This document shows, piece after piece, positions 1 through 19,089 of a stretch of DNA of 64,000 nt. Position 1 is the stretch's first letter. Each line of letters begins with the position of its first letter. Position numbers and translations under genes: made by a program. Origin of the DNA: Xiphias gladius (Eukaryota > Chordata > Actinopteri > Istiophoriformes > Xiphiidae); the NCBI RefSeq assembly GCF_016859285.1, contig NC_053400.1, positions 17,711,046 to 17,775,045 on the forward strand, written 5' to 3'. The notes under the pieces are model-generated. The model did no database searches. It saw nothing but the letters and a program-made list of their open reading frames with translations, and was not told the DNA's origin.

Positions 1-1120
1 GCAAATAGTTACTGTCAAGATGCCACATTGTTCCCTTTTATTATAATTAGGTTACTTACAGAAGTCTGCCTTACTCTGATTTAAAATTTTGAAGACAGGT
101 CATATTATTCTGTAAAGAAGTATGAAGAGGCCAAGTGCTCAGTCAGTCACATGTGCTAAAACTAGGGATCCTTAAGGTGCTCTTGTAGATCAAAAAAAGA
201 AAAAACAACTGGCAATAGGAAAAAAGGGAAATAAACATTATTGAAACACATAATGAAATTACTTTTCTTTTTTGCCTCCAATATTGTTTTGTTCAGGAGA
301 AACATTTCACTTAGGTAACAGGGGTCATACTTGGATACTCTATTGTTCCTTCCAACCTCGGTCATCTGACCCAAGAGGCCCTCTGCACAATACTGTAGGC
401 AACTTACCTCACTGAACAAACTGCATTGGCCATTTTACAATCAGTAACTGTCTCTTGATTTTGCCTTGTCCCTCAGTACCTCTGCAGTTATTGTTGATGG
501 TAGCGTCATATATCAGTTTTCCTATTATTTATGCCTATGGTATGTCAGTGCATGTGTTTTCAGGGTGGGTTTAGATAAGTACACAGCAGTGGTCTCATGA
601 GATAGGACCTCATCGCAAATCCGGTCTTGGATACAAGAGGTTCAGCTCAGTCTCTCTTATGCTTCTGCTTTCAGTTTCAGTCTGTTTCATGAAGTTTTGC
701 TTGCAGTTCCCCCCATACAGTTTAATAACATGTCCACGCAGTATGTGCAATAAAACAGGCCACTTGGGTCCATCTTTTGGTTCCTGATTATAGAAGACAA
801 TAATTCCTTTTTTTCATTATGCAGAGGTTTAGAAAAACTGATTTTCAGACCCTTGCCGTACAGATTCAATTGTTTTCCTTGCTATGCTTCCGTATGTGGG
901 TCGAAAAGTGGTTACAAAAAAACGTCAGTTTTCTCGACTCATTTTGTCACTCACAAACTCCTAAGGCATGTAGGTGAAACAGCAACGTAATAATGAGAAG
1001 GTCCACAGGGCTGGGAAGGCCTTTCTATGTCCACATGATAATGTACTTCTGAGAAAATAATCCTCAAAATTCCATCTCTGGTCTAATTAAACCAAAAAGA
1101 GATAGATACAAGTAGTGCAC

Positions 1121-1169
<49 letters not shown>

Positions 1170-1250
1170 TGATGATGATGACGATGATAATAACAACAAC
1201 AACAAAAACAACAACAACAACAACAATAATAACAAAATAATAATTATAAT
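1121..1250. repeat. Compound trinucleotide microsatellite (ATA/ATG/ACA)
   Basis: A run of ATA units is followed by GAT units and then by AAC units, interrupted near its end. This is a compound simple repeat with no coding frame of interest. Confidence 0.95.
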
Positions 1251-2735
1251 TAAATACTATCTCTTATGCACTAATTAGGACTTATGGACAGGTGGAGCAC
1301 TGAATTAGCTAAACCATTCAGTTTGGATCATTAATACATGTTTTTAAGCAGCTCTTATTTCCACTCTCTTTCAATCTAGGCAGGGAACTAGTGGCCTTTG
1401 TGCCTGAATCAAAGCACTCCCCTGCTATGAATAGTGATTTCTCTGGTTCTCTTCCTCACCAGGCTGAGAGGTCCTCCCCAGAGACTTTCCCCTTTGACCC
1501 CAACAAATGGACTCTTGTCAGCTGAATAAAAAAAAAGTGACTGGCCTTAAGTGATGCCCGGTGTTCAGGCGATGGCAGTTTGATGAGTAATCACAATGAC
1601 AGAGCGGATCCTTTGGAGAGACTGGTGGAGCACAGCACTCGGTGGGATGTCTTCTGATATGACATGAGCACTACAAGCTCTCGACAGAGAGGAGATTCAT
1701 TTCAATGGTTAAATTACAGGGCAATCGCTCAACACAACTCATTGCATTAATAACAAACTTTAGTTTTTTGTGGCACTTAGGTTTTGTGGACCTCTAGAAG
1801 GACAGGAGCTTTTCAGGAGCGTGCTTACGAGTTTTATTTGTGGTCCAGTGAGACCGCTTGGCGAGGACAGTGAGAAAACATAGGCTGTTACGTCAGTCTA
1901 TAAGCCCAGATGGACTCTCCAGCCTGCTCCAATCAGCTCGCAAAGGTGATATAATTGCTAGGGCAGGATGGGACGAGGCCACCGCCTTTGGAGTTCTTCA
2001 GTCTCCTCCTTTTCCCATTGCACCTATTCTCTCCCACTCTATTCTCACTGATTATACTCCCCTCCCTCATTGTCCCATTATCCCCCTCCAACAACAGGCC
2101 AATTTGTCCCTCCAGCTTGGCTCCTGCCTCCCCTCCTGCTGGGTTATTTAGCCCCTCTTCTGCACTTCAGTGGCAGGTACTGATTAGAGAACTTCCACGA
2201 CCTCTTCGCTATTCCTCAAAAATCCCTCCTCCCCTTCCCAGCAACCTTTAATCTGATTACAGGCTTTCTGCAGCTTTTCAGAGGAGGCCAGTCCCAGGAG
2301 GACAATAGCAAACCAAGTGGTTTCACAAACACTCTCCCCAGGGTCATATGATTCACAAGAGGAGCTGCGTCCACTCTCCTCCGGCATCAGGTCCCAGCAA
2401 GGCCTGTCTACACAGTGATTTAAGAGAAACACCTCTGTTACAGTGATACTGTAGCTCACCTTTTGGATCCTGTTCTCAAAAGAGTCTCAGAAAAGTTTTA
2501 CAGTTTCTGAAAAGACTGGATTTCAGTCTTACTAGAGGATACAAATCAATCAGTGCGCCAGTCTTGTTTTCATTCAAAAGTTTGCTGGGAAGCACCTGAC
2601 TTAGCTTCATGTTGCTGGAGAATGCACAGTCAACTCCATTTTCATTTTGTCTATTTTACATTATGTTTCACAGGTTCATGCTGTACTTTGTCTATACAAG
2701 TATATTAATGAAAACAAAATAAAATAAAAATAAAA

Positions 2736-2737
<2 letters not shown>

Positions 2738-2771
<34 letters not shown>
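2738..2771. repeat. (TA)n microsatellite
   Basis: Uninterrupted TA dinucleotides flanked by A/T-rich DNA. Confidence 0.95.
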
Positions 2772-2775
<4 letters not shown>

Positions 2776-5700
2776 GTAAACTTAATTTTTTGAAACATGC
2801 TCAAATAGCATCATCGGTTTATATCAATGTTAATAAACCCAACACCATGCCATACAAATCTTGTTGCATACAAATCTAAAAGAGACATTCAAATCTTTAC
2901 ACATTTTTTGTGTGCTGGAGAACATCTGAGAACTTTTGGAAAAGTGATAATTAACGAATGAGGGTTGTGGTGCGATTTTTAATTTGAGCTTTGTTGCCTA
3001 CAAGTCATCAGAAGAACATTATAAGCGCAAGTGAGTATAGAATAATCATAATCAAAACTTAAAATCCCAACATATAAAGATTTTTTAAAAATTATTATCT
3101 TGTCATAATTTAGTTGATAGATACCAGAAATCACATTCAATATTTTAACTCTCAAAGTCGTAAACTGCCCAAAAACCAGAGCATGCCAAAATACATGCAC
3201 CACTATTGTATGTATACTTATGGGAAAGCTATTAAAGTAAGTATCAACTCATTATAAACACATTAGATGGTCCATAAGATAGACCTATAATATAATTTGA
3301 ATATTGATCCAATGCCTAACAATGCACGGCTATATGCAAACACTGTCTTTTTATGACAGAGGCCTTGGAGCTGGTACACACTTGCAGTCATTAATATTAG
3401 TAAAAGTAATCCGTAGGAAAGCAGCGCATCTATTACAATAGTGGGGTGCAATTAAATAAGTATGACACCATGTAAATTATGTTCTTTCATTGACCTAATA
3501 ACACAGAGTCTGAGGTATTTGACCCCACAGTTAACTTGTTTAATAGGCCTTTTTAGAGACCTCTTCACTCAATAAAGCTTCTGCTGCCAGCCAACCTGAC
3601 AAGAGAAGCACAAAGCATATGTCCACCCAATGTATTCAGAGTTCATTAATGTCACAGTGATTGGTAAGGAAATGTCCCTATTGACTGCCCTGTCCGGGCC
3701 TCATTACCATCAGAATAAAGGGAGCAGTGAGACCTGAGGCTTGATGGCCTGCAGGAGCCAGATGCCCACTGAACGTCCACTGGTCCCAATTCAACTCTCC
3801 TCAACTCCCCACACTCTCACCTTCAGTCAAGTCAAAATGAAGCTTTGGACTGTGGATGCAGAGATGAAGATATTTCTCCACACATACAAGGAGTTTATTC
3901 AGTTTTGTGAGCTGACGGGGAGTCACAGGCATTTAAACCTTAAGCTGCATGAGAATCCCTCAGGTCACATAACAGTAAAGAGTCAGTTAAAGTACTGGGA
4001 GCAGTGTCAGAATTAAAAAAAAATTCATGTAAATGTAGCTCCCAATCTAACTTTTTCTAAATTCTAGCATTTTTGTAGCTATGCATTTACCAAATTAAAC
4101 GTTTTCCTAAATCAAGACAAATTAAGTCACATTTCGAAACTGATAGTGTCTCTTTTTCGTGTGTCTTTTCTCCTATGGCCCTCCACCGCAAAAATTGCCC
4201 GTCGCACATATGAACATAAGCCCGTAATCAGAGTTGTGTTGTTTGTCAATAATTCATATAAAAACCGGTAGTCGTAAACCAGTCCAGTAGGCGTCTTCAT
4301 GAGATCCAAAAAAATAGAAAAAAAAATTTTCCTCTCCTTTTTGTCCCCAGCCCCCCCCCCCCCCCCCAAACAGAATTTACATATTCCACTGAAACAAAAT
4401 ATATTATTATTATCACAAATTGGAGTAAGTATGGTATGCATGCAAATTTTTATCTTGTTTGTTCTTCTTATTTTAAAACAAACTGACTACTGTTCATCCT
4501 AAAATTTCTTCAGGACATATTGCATACATGTGTTCATCCTGTATCTCTAAGAACGTAACACTAAGTTTTGAATTAAGAGTTGGAGGACTACAACTGGAGG
4601 GCTTTTGATTTTTGACAGATGTAACATCAGAAAAATATCTATGGATACAGCATTTACCTTTTTTTTTTTTTTTTACCTCATAGCTCCACCTTGTGGAGTA
4701 AGGAGGAGATTATGATCAAGAGAAAAATATTTCAAACAGGGTCAAATTATTTTGAAATGGTGTTTATAAGTATTTTGTTACTTTGACATTAATGTGACAT
4801 GATTGATGAGTAGAGCAGTTTTGTGGCATGATAGCAACCTGCTCAAATAGAGCCTTTGTTTCCATTTCCGCATATACGTATTTATTAAAATGGAAACAAA
4901 GACAATCACAATACCACATTACATTGGTTGGGATGCTGGTTTTACTGGTTTCGGCCCTCAAGGTGTACTGCATCTACAGCCTCGGACTTCCTGGAACCAA
5001 AGGAAAAGCACAGCCGTCCAGAGAAGAGAAGACAGGGCCAACCCTGAGACCGTCACATTGTATACCAGTCTGATGAGCAGGAATCTTGAGTACTACTTTT
5101 TATTGTCTTTGCCATGGCAGCAGCAGGAGCTGCCATAGTGGTGAGATACTTGCCAATTGTGGTCAGGTTTTTTCGAGCCGCCTACTTTTTGATGTGCTTC
5201 ATCGGGAACTTGTTTTCCTGCTGAGTAACCTTCTTGCTGCCACGGTGCTTAAGTGTATCACAGAAAACAGTCATTTGATTTTTTTTGACAAAAAGCCATG
5301 ACAAGTGACCCTGGTATGACTGCTCCGGCTCCTGACTGTTCCCATCTTCTCCTATTACTTACCTTATGTAATTCAGTCACTTGATTAATGTCACTTGATT
5401 AAAACGTGTCCTTCTTCACTAATAAGTACTTTATAATACCCCTCATGCCTCGTTGGAATTATGGTGCCAAAGAGTGACATAATACCTGGTCCTTGATGGT
5501 TATCCAAGAATGTGATGCATCATATGACAGTCCTGCATCGGAGCTAAATATACACAGGTGGCCCAGTGATTAGCAGTTGCCACAGAGCAAGAATGTCGAT
5601 GGAGTTTCCACGGTCTCATGTTCCTGTGCGGGTCAGGTGAAGTGGAGATATTCAGCGTTAGTCAACTTACTGTAAATGATAGTAAAATATTGTCTGAACT

Positions 5701-6533
5701 GACTCTATGTGCAAACTCTGGGAACTTAAGGTTGGAGCCACCTATGACATCATTTTTATTTTAATCATAGGTACCTTGTAAAAATGTTAGCAAAAACCGT
5801 TTAAAGATAAAATTATTTTATTGTTTAATTTTAGTTACACTTGATTTATGAATTTGTAAACTATTCTAAACTGAAACTATAATACATCAATAATACAACA
5901 AGCAGACTGTGTACTGAAGGTAACATTCAACACTACAGCAACCAAGTTGCTGACAATTGTATCATAGTTAGTATAGTCACTCAAAACTTCCATCTTAAGA
6001 ACAGCTAATTTATGCAACAAACAAATAAAAAGTGGTATAATTTGTACATACAACTTACAAAGACCTGTACATCATTTGAAAGAAATAACTAAGATGTAGA
6101 ATTCAAAAACTGCCAAATTTGGCAGCACAAATACCTTTGATTCCTACATGCATTTGTTATGCACAACATAATATACTGTGTTTCAACAGGCTCTTTAAAA
6201 GAATAAAATGGCAAACATTATCATTGACAATATGCAACAATAAAAAGGTATTACATGAAAGAACTCAGAGCTTTGTAAAATCTTTCAGAAAGAGGGTTTT
6301 ACTCCAGCGGATTTAAACAATAATGCAGTTCCAAATTCATGAAAATAGCTCTCAGTTCTTCTGTGCATTATAATTATCTTACACAACAAAAATAGATTGT
6401 CTTTACGTTCTCATCATAGTGCTTGGATTCAATACCTAACATTTTCCCGTCATTAAGAATCTGCAAATTACATCCCTTCTTCCAAAATGAAAGTAAGTGC
6501 AGTTTAAAATTTCTTTCAAGAGTAATACCAGTT

Positions 6534-6539
6534 TTTATT
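6534..6539 (-). terminator. rhcg: Candidate rhcg polyadenylation signal (AATAAA)
   Basis: AATAAA on the minus strand, about 385 nt downstream of the rhcg stop codon. It is the first canonical hexamer I noticed in the 3' flank. No transcript evidence is available and other hexamers lie further downstream. Confidence 0.3.
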
Positions 6540-6923
6540 CTTTCCATTAATGAGATATTTGTTCACCGTTTTGTGCAGTGTCTTCGTAACCTTAAGCTTC
6601 CAGTAATAGAAAAGGACACCAGACAAATGTATCAGGTTTAATTGGTGTGAGATAAGAGTGGCAGAGGACCTGCATGCCAAAAATATTGTTCCTCACTTGC
6701 AGAATTGCCCATTTTCGAGGGTGGTTCCTTCATTAATTACTGTTGTTTCACAGCTAAATCATGTTCAAAGTAATACGAGTGGGTTGATCTCCCGCTGTGT
6801 GGCTCTAACTTTGCTCCACAGAGAAGTTGGACTCAGATCTGTTGAACAAAAATAGGGAAATTACAGTTAATGAGAAATTAATGAGAGGGAGGAGTAAATG
6901 ACGACGTTTAAGTGTGAGTGAGT

Positions 6924-11542
<4,619 letters not shown>

Positions 11543-11660
11543 GGTGATGACTCTCTGCTGGTGATGCTCTGGTCACTCCTCAGCCGGGGCTCTCTCTCTC
11601 TCTCTCTCTCTCGCTGCTGTCAGTTCCAGCTGCATCTCGGCAGGTATTTATGGAGATTTG
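11543..11660 (-). promoter_or_regulatory. rhcg: Probable rhcg core promoter and 5' UTR
   Basis: On the minus strand an ATAAATA box lies at 11645-11651, about 100 nt upstream of the rhcg ATG. That would place the transcription start near 11615-11622 and give a 5' UTR of roughly 75-80 nt. The predicted UTR contains a GA dinucleotide run (11590-11611). The start codon context CACCATGG is near optimal. The box position relative to the ATG is seen directly; promoter activity is inferred. Confidence 0.5.
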
Positions 11661-12189
11661 GAGGGGTGTGCATCATCCTTACCACACAGACACACACACA
11701 CACAGAGGGTGGGGACACCTTACCTATTAGCAGGTAAACCACTCCTTACCTGCAAGCCTCTATTCCTGCTGTTCTAGCCATGCCAAATTCCATTTCTAGC
11801 AAAATTCCTCCTGCAAAAGGTGGCACAGCAGCGAAGAATCACTGCATAAATATGTGATGGAAATGGTACAGTACAGACAGTGCAGTGCGGACTAACTTGA
11901 TATGGCATTATTTTGCAATGTGGCAACTCCTAGCAGTCATTACAAAAACTTCACATTTGCCAGGCTGTCAAACTCAATCAGAAAACTTCAGGTCTTGGTG
12001 TACACCTGTCAGTCAGGCTTACGCTGCAAATCATCCTGAGAGTCGCTTACTGAATTTATGTGTGTATGTAACTTTAATTAGAAGACATGGCAGTATTTGT
12101 ACTTTTTTTTTTTTTTTTTACATTTCCAGTTTTAAACCGGAACCACAACCTTGCTTGAAGGCAATTGAACGGTGGGTATTGAGGCATGT

Positions 12190-12300
12190 TGAGCAGGTTA
12201 AAAGCTCGCCATAATATTACAGAGTCCCTGGTTCAGTTCCAGGCAGGGACCTAAGTTGCTATACCCCTGTTTCTCTCTCTCCCCTTGTTTACTGTTTAAC
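12190..12300 (+). mobile_element. Diverged tRNA-derived SINE
   Basis: A box-B-like GGTTCAGTTCC lies at 12230-12240. It is followed by GGCAGGGACCTAAG and a CT-rich stretch (TTTCTCTCTCTCCCC). This layout matches the tRNA-type SINEs common in spiny-rayed fishes, whose body runs from the B box through a pyrimidine block. The A-box half is badly degraded. Family recognition is from memory. Confidence 0.55.
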
Positions 12301-14206
12301 TTTGCCTGAGGACAAGAGTCAGTGACAGAAAATATATATCAGTATGGTCAGAATGGACAAACGGCTTAATATGAACAAATCTGTATGAAGTCGCCTCCAA
12401 AGCACTGTTTATTATTTTGTCAGTTTTATTTACATGAAAGTACACCAAACTCAGTCTTTTTATTATGTAAAATGAGCAGAGACATGGTTGTCCACTCGGT
12501 GCATCACATGCTCCCTCCTTATTTGTGTCCTCCGCCTCTAAACCATGTGCACCCTGTGTTCTGGTTATGTTTTCAAATCTCGATGATTATCTAACAGAAG
12601 AGATTCCAGTTTAAGGATTCCTCATATGTCAGGTTTATTGCTCGCTTGTGTCTCCTTGACACTAAGAACATTCCAGATGATATCTATTTTCCTTCTTCAA
12701 CACATTCACCTTCCTCAGCTCATTATGTAACATATAGTGTATCACCGACTCTCCTCTTTGATAATATTAGTGTGTTCTCAAGAGTCAAACTACGATTTAC
12801 AGTATTTGTTCCAACTGAGCTTTAATAGATGGTTAATGTGTCATTGTAATGTTTATTGTATTTGTACATACTGTATTTCCCAATATCACATGTAATGTAT
12901 GACTTGGCATAGCAGCTTTTAAAAGCCCACAGCAAGGGGTCTGTAAAGACATAGACACCAATACAAAACAGGATTAAGATCCCTGTAAGCTACAATAGAC
13001 AAAATGCACAATTTTAATGAGGACAGTGAATTTTCATTTATTGTTTCATTTATTATCCCCAGTATGACACTGGGTTTAGCGGATTTTAAAAAATGAATAA
13101 ATTTTAAAAAAACGTGTGGAAAATCTCTGGCATGAATTTGTGATTTTAGGACAGCCTGACTTATTGCCTCGTCTTTTCAGGATGTTTGCACTGTGTTAGG
13201 TCGTACTGACACCTGTTGGGTGTTTTAGCTGCAAAGTTATGGCATTTAAATAATATGACTAATTTACCTGAAACTAATTAACCAAATCAAATCAAAGCAC
13301 CGAACTTACAGATTCCTTTCCTTTAACCTTTATTTAAACAGGTAGTCTCATTGAGATTTTAATCTTTTCTTCAAGAGAGACCTGTGTACAGGAAATAAGC
13401 TTACATTGTTTAAATACGGGCATACACACACAAAAATTCGCATACAAAAGTTACATTAGTTTCACATTAAGAAAAGCAATTACAAGAGGAATTGCAAATA
13501 CACGAGTACACTGTAGTCTTTTAAAATCCTCAAGTGAAATGAGGGATTTTAATTCCAGTTTTTTGCAGCCTGTTTCATTCGTAGGGAGCGTAGTACCTGA
13601 AACCAGTTCTTCCAAGCTGAGCTTGAACATGTGGTACAGCTGATGTTAAAATATCCTGTGACTGTATTTCTATGAGACCGGAGAGCAGAAGTCACGAGGA
13701 AGTTTTTGCAGTAGAGCCTTATAGATAAATAACATACAATTTGATTGGTTAAGGACGACCATCCCACCTTTTAATGGAAGATGCAATGATGAGTGAGGAA
13801 TTTATTACCTGTGATAAAGTGGAGTGCACTGCTACACAGGCTCTAGAAACTTTAAGGTAGAGCTGGAGGCATGCAAACACAAAATACTCAAAATCAAGAG
13901 CAGGCATAACTGGAGATCATACAGTGGTCTTTTTGACCTTCAGTTTGCTTGTTACGAGTTGAACTGGACTGCAGTCCAGTAGACCAGTGGTGGGCAAACA
14001 AGTTTGAGAGAGAAATATAGATATTCCCTGTGCTGAATATAACAAGATCTAGCTGAATGTAAAGTGAGTCTGTGTAACTTTTAGTGAACAACCACCGCCA
14101 TGGCCCCAAGTAACAACTGTGGAATATTAGTAAATGCTAAAGCCTAGTTTAACAGTAGACTAATTAGAGAAAAGTCATAAAGTCTAAGTCTCATAAATAT
14201 CCATCT

Positions 14207-14300
14207 AAAGGAGTGGTTCCCAATCTTTTTGACTTGTAATCCCTTAAAACCAGGAAATATCTACTTGTGAACCATCATCACTAGTTACAAATGTCTGCCA
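14207..14300 (+). mobile_element. Possible hAT-type repeat end
   Basis: The stretch AGTGGTTCCCAATCTTTTTG at 14212-14231 resembles the terminal inverted repeat common to many hAT-derived elements (CAGNGGTTCYCAA). I did not find the opposite end, so this is a fragment at best. Confidence 0.3.
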
Positions 14301-15489
14301 GATGTGACCAGTTCAACCAAAGATTGAATTATTTAATATTAAAGCTTGTAATGCACCAAGTTCTCAAAATGGCAGCATGGTGGCATAGAGAGGAGGAAGT
14401 GCGCTGTTCAATTACAAGGTTGTATTTAAGGCACTGTCACAAGAAAGGTACCCTAAAGCAAAGACAAGTTCTGCCTTTGGGGGAACAATGAATGTTGCAG
14501 AAAACACTGCAGGGAATTATCGGACTATTTACAAAATAATACAAAGAATAGAAATTATTTTTATGAAAGAAATTGCATATTAGTTGGCACGAATAGTTGT
14601 CAGTGCATTTTGTACGTCATTTCGCTACGTACTAACCCCTATCCCTAACCCAAACGGCATAAAATGACTTGCAAAAAGCTTAAAATGCATGGACATGACA
14701 CGCGAAATGCCCTCAAAAGCGGCATGCTATTTCTACGCCACCCCATGATATCACGACAACGTAACACCGATCACTCAACCTCATCGATGCAGGAATGACA
14801 ATGTCATCCTTACATACTGTATTTCATTCCTGTTGTGGTTAAACATGTGACAGAGGGACAGTATGGAGGTTTCAGATCTTATCTGTTGGAAGCATTTCAG
14901 CAATGTTCTCTGTCACATGGTGTGTCATGTTCTGCCTTGGCCACACAGGGCCCTGGGACGATACCACTGGAGAGATATGAGCTCCTGTCAATCTACAGGT
15001 AAGTGAGACACAGATCAGTACATTGCAGCTATTCAGACAAGGCTTTGCAGTTTTCTTCCTTTTTTTTTTTTTTGCTGAAGCATTGTCTTGAAAAATACTG
15101 TAACTGTGGCATCCCGTCAGGCCTGCCATATGGCATCACTTACAATACATGTACAGAAACCACAGAAAAGGATTGAAAAAAGGCAAATGACGCACAAACA
15201 TTGTTTTACAGCATTTTTTTTTTTTGTTCCAGCTCGTTTTTGATGTATATTTAACCCTTCCACTGCTCTACAGTTCTCATCTGCTTTTAAAAATGCCATT
15301 GAGACTTACTCAGGGTCCCCCCTTTGTTTTAATACTGAGGAGTTAACCTCGCCATTTTCCTCACACCCTGGATACTGTCGCTCCGCTTAAACCCGTTCCA
15401 AACCTAAATCTGAACCATGGCCGAATGACACCACTCGTACTATCACACGAAAACGCAGGAGAGATGAACGTGAGTGCAAAAAAGACAAG

Positions 15490-16460
15490 TTGCACGTGTC
15501 TTTTGGCATTTTAAAGGACAGCTGCTGCAGATATCAGAACATTGTCAAAGCGGGAAAGACAAAATATTTTCCTGATATTATTTTAAATAATTGTCCAAAA
15601 CCTTGTGCTCTTCTTAGTACCATTAATACTGTTACCCCCCTATCTGCTTGTCTCGATCTTTCCTCAGAAACCTGTGAAGAAATTCTCCACTTTTTTGTAA
15701 ACAAGATTGCGATCATTAGAGCACACGTCAGCCCCTTCTTCTGACCCATCAATCACTGTCACTTGCTCTGCCGTTTTTAACTAGCCTGTATCTCTTTCTC
15801 TTATAAAGGAAATTATTGGTCATATGAAATCTTCAGCTTGTCCCACAGATATTGTCCCCCCTTGCCTTTTTAAAGAGATTTTTGAGACTATTAAACCTAA
15901 CATCCAAATAATTATGAAGAGCAGTCTCGCTTCAGGTGTTGTGCCAAGGAAATTGTAAGCATGCAGTAGCGCTAGATAGTGTAGATCAAAAATCTGTATC
16001 CTCCTAAGTTCCTTTCCCTTGTGGAGTCCCTCAGGATTTTATTCTTGGGCCGATTCTCTTTTCCCTTTAAATGCACTCCCTGGGGTCCATTCTTAGAAAA
16101 TATGGCATGTCATTGCACGTTTATGATGACACTCAGATCTACCTGCCTTTCCAACGGAAAGAAGCAAACTCTTTAAACCATTGTTGGACTATGTCCGGTA
16201 CATCAAAGCTTGATTTTTTTTTTTTTTTTTTTTTAACTTAAATGAGAGTAAAGCTGAAGTCCTGATATTTGGACCCAGTGGTGCCTTTGATGCCCATCAT
16301 ATGGGCCTGTGTTCCCTGGAACCATATTTAAAACCCAGTGTAAAACTCGATAATGTGCGATATTGGACAGTGATTTTAAATTGGACAAACAAATGAACTT
16401 AGTGATCAAATCCACCTTTTTCCAGCTGAGGCTCTTGTTTAAGGTCAAGTCCTTTTTATC
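15490..16460 (+). pseudogene. Decayed non-LTR retrotransposon (L2/jockey-like LINE) fragment
   Basis: The plus strand carries interrupted pieces of a LINE ORF2. At 15490-15744 there is the region ahead of the reverse transcriptase (ending in SSETCEEILHFFVNKIAIIR). After a gap with an internal deletion comes GVPQGFILGPILF (near 16025-16065), a DDTQIYLPF remnant of the YADD active site (near 16128-16150), and an NESKAEVLIFGPSG-like stretch near 16240-16285. Stops, frame changes and an inserted T-run (16207-16235) mean it cannot encode a working enzyme. Element class is inferred from these motifs. Confidence 0.8.
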
Positions 16461-19089
16461 GATTTTATTTTATTTTATTTGATTAATTGATCTGATTTTG
16501 AAAGGGCTATACATGCTTTTACGTCGTCCCAACCTCTTATAATATCTTGTGTTGGTTAAGAGAAATAAAATATCAATCAAGCATTTTGCACTTTGATGTG
16601 ATCCGTCTGGAGTAGCCTGAGGAGTGTAACTAACCAGAGAAGTATTTCCTACAACTCTGCAGGTACAGCACATAACAGCGCACACAGTCAGATGCCACAG
16701 AGATATGAGAGCGTCAGGCAGTCGGGTGTTTCTTGGTGACAGGAAACGACTGCACACTCTTGAAGATGATCTGACACTCAGATAACCCTCAGCTGCAGTG
16801 TTATAATCTGCAGAGGAGACAGAAATTTTACTTTGTCAAACAGCATCTTTGTCTCTCACATGGTTCATCATGCGACTCCAACTTCACGCACATGTAAATT
16901 GGTCTGGAAGTGTCACACAGCCTCATGTGCCTCAGTCAGCCACACAGGTGACTCTTGAGAAGTAAAAACATTTTACTACCATACCAGTGTAATGGCCGTT
17001 TCCATCTTTTATTCTTTATTCTAATTTCAGTTATGTTTTATAATTTTGTGAATTGTATTTTTTTATTGTCAAATTTTCTGTAGGAATTTGTATTGTAGAT
17101 TGTTGTAGTGAAATAAATAATTAAAACTAAATATTATTTGCTTTTTTAGAATTTGGGTTTTTTCAAAATTTGTTTTTAAGTTCTTTATTTAGTTTGATTG
17201 GAAAACCAGACTGTTACAAAATAAGAGTTACTATTTCAAACTATTACTCCTTAAAACCAGCAACTGGTTTTAATGTTGTGGCTGATCGGTGCATGTATAC
17301 TATAATATATTTTTACAGAGATAAATTATCACTGACATTGCCAGACTAAAAAAAAGAAATCAGAGAAACACTTCTTATTTTTGAAATGCTACATTAATGC
17401 ATAAAAGAAGTTTATCAAGTTATTCTGTATAACTAAATTTATAAAATTCCATTTATGGGGTTTTCTGTATGTGGGCACACTGACTAAATATCAGAATAAT
17501 ATAAACACATTTTTAATATATTTATTTTATTACTTTTATTTTTGTGCATACTGTGCACTGAATAAACCGACAGAAACAGGGCCTCTCTCTGGACTCATGT
17601 AGTAGTGACTCATGTTTTGTTACTTTCGAACCAAATAAAGGATGCAGGCCTGAACATCATGAGACACTTGTGACAACTAAAGGCTACAGAACGTGTTCGA
17701 CCGGGTGAGGTGGTTTCAACCAGACCTACAAAACAGTCAGGCAGTTAGTATGAGGAGCTAAAAGAAATAAATCAAATGTAAAATTCATTCCCTCAGTCAG
17801 AGGTAATGACAGGGGCAACACCTTCCTCACTACAGGTGTTTTCATCCTAGAGGTCTTACTGGGTGCACGTTTGACATATCTCACTTGAGTAGGTTGTGAA
17901 ATTTTTGGATTTCTACCTTCACTTTCGCTCTGGTACACTCAATTTTCAACAAGTACTTGATGATCAATCCATTGAGCAGTTTTACCAATATTAAAGAAAT
18001 TTTGTTTTTGCAGTTTTGAAGAAAACTTCATTTCATAAGCTTTGACGGATGATACAGAAGTTGAGCAACAACGCTGCCATGCCAACAGGAGCTGGGGTAT
18101 TGTTTACCTTCACTATCAGCTGATTGTGCCTCCTTTACCCACTCTGCGAGGTCTCAAATTCCCAACGAATTCTGTCATAATGGAGACTGCACAGTCTAGA
18201 CTCTCCCTAGTGAATAAAATGGACATGCTCGGTGCTCTGACTAAGACCCAGCGGGAATGTAATAATGCCTAATAATGCAGTGTTATGTGCTTTTCTGAGA
18301 TAAGGCTGCAGAAACATATTCCTGACTCCATCTCCACCATCACTGGCTTTCAGACTACAGGCAGACCTGTAAGAAGAAAGGAGGGGGATTGCAGTGCTTG
18401 TGAAAAACAGATGGTGTAATCCCAGACATCTCACTGTGAAAGGGAATTCGTTCCTTAGTCACCTTTTTCTTCATTTTAGAGTTAAGTAGTGGTGCTTATA
18501 GTGAGGAATCATCTCTATATATATTCTATATGCAAGGATGTGTTGTTTTTGTATTTAATTTTTCTATATGCAAGTCTGATGTTATTTATTATCTGTGACT
18601 AATTTGTGAAGCTTTAAGTTAGTGATGCCTGGAGTTGACCTAATTATGTACACACCCACTTTCCTGACGGCTCCTGTTGCCACTCTGATTGCCTGGCAGC
18701 TGGCGCCGACTTTACCTTTGAGCTGCTACTTGTTATGACATGCCTTGGAGAAGACTGTGAGTTTTTATCCGAACACTCCTTTGTTATTGCCAACTATAGG
18801 CCAGACCCCCTAATTTCATTATCGTTTGGCAATGTAAACTGTCTGTCTATGATTACCTCACCTGCACTTCTTATTTATCACATTATGTATCCCATTTGTA
18901 TGCTCTATATATATGCACCCGACTTGCATTAATGCACAGTGTATTATAATATATTATATTACCACCATTGTACAGTGTATATTCACTGTCTATCTTTAGT
19001 CTCTATTTTTTCTATTATATTTGTTCTTTATAAGTTATTTAGTCTGTGTAGTTATTGTATAGAATTTAACTTTTAATTGAATGTTGTAT

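Larger units (their letters stand above)
1..6923. other. rhcg 3' flank without a convincing gene
   Basis: Apart from the rhcg 3' UTR (the part next to 6924) and microsatellites, I see no gene here. Open frames are short, lack splice partners and resemble no family I know. The stretch 1380-2460 is less AT-rich than its surroundings and not obviously repetitive. A hydrophobic open frame near 5092-5226 is discussed under findings. Confidence 0.6.

Noticed and set aside
14580..14760. CCCTATCCCTAACCC stretch as an interstitial telomere repeat
   Set aside because: Only about two telomere-like units occur, embedded in non-repetitive sequence. This is too short to call.
18770..18830. NYRPDPLIS-like stretch resembling a LINE reverse transcriptase
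   Set aside because: Only a few residues match, with no other reverse-transcriptase motif nearby in any frame. Probably chance.
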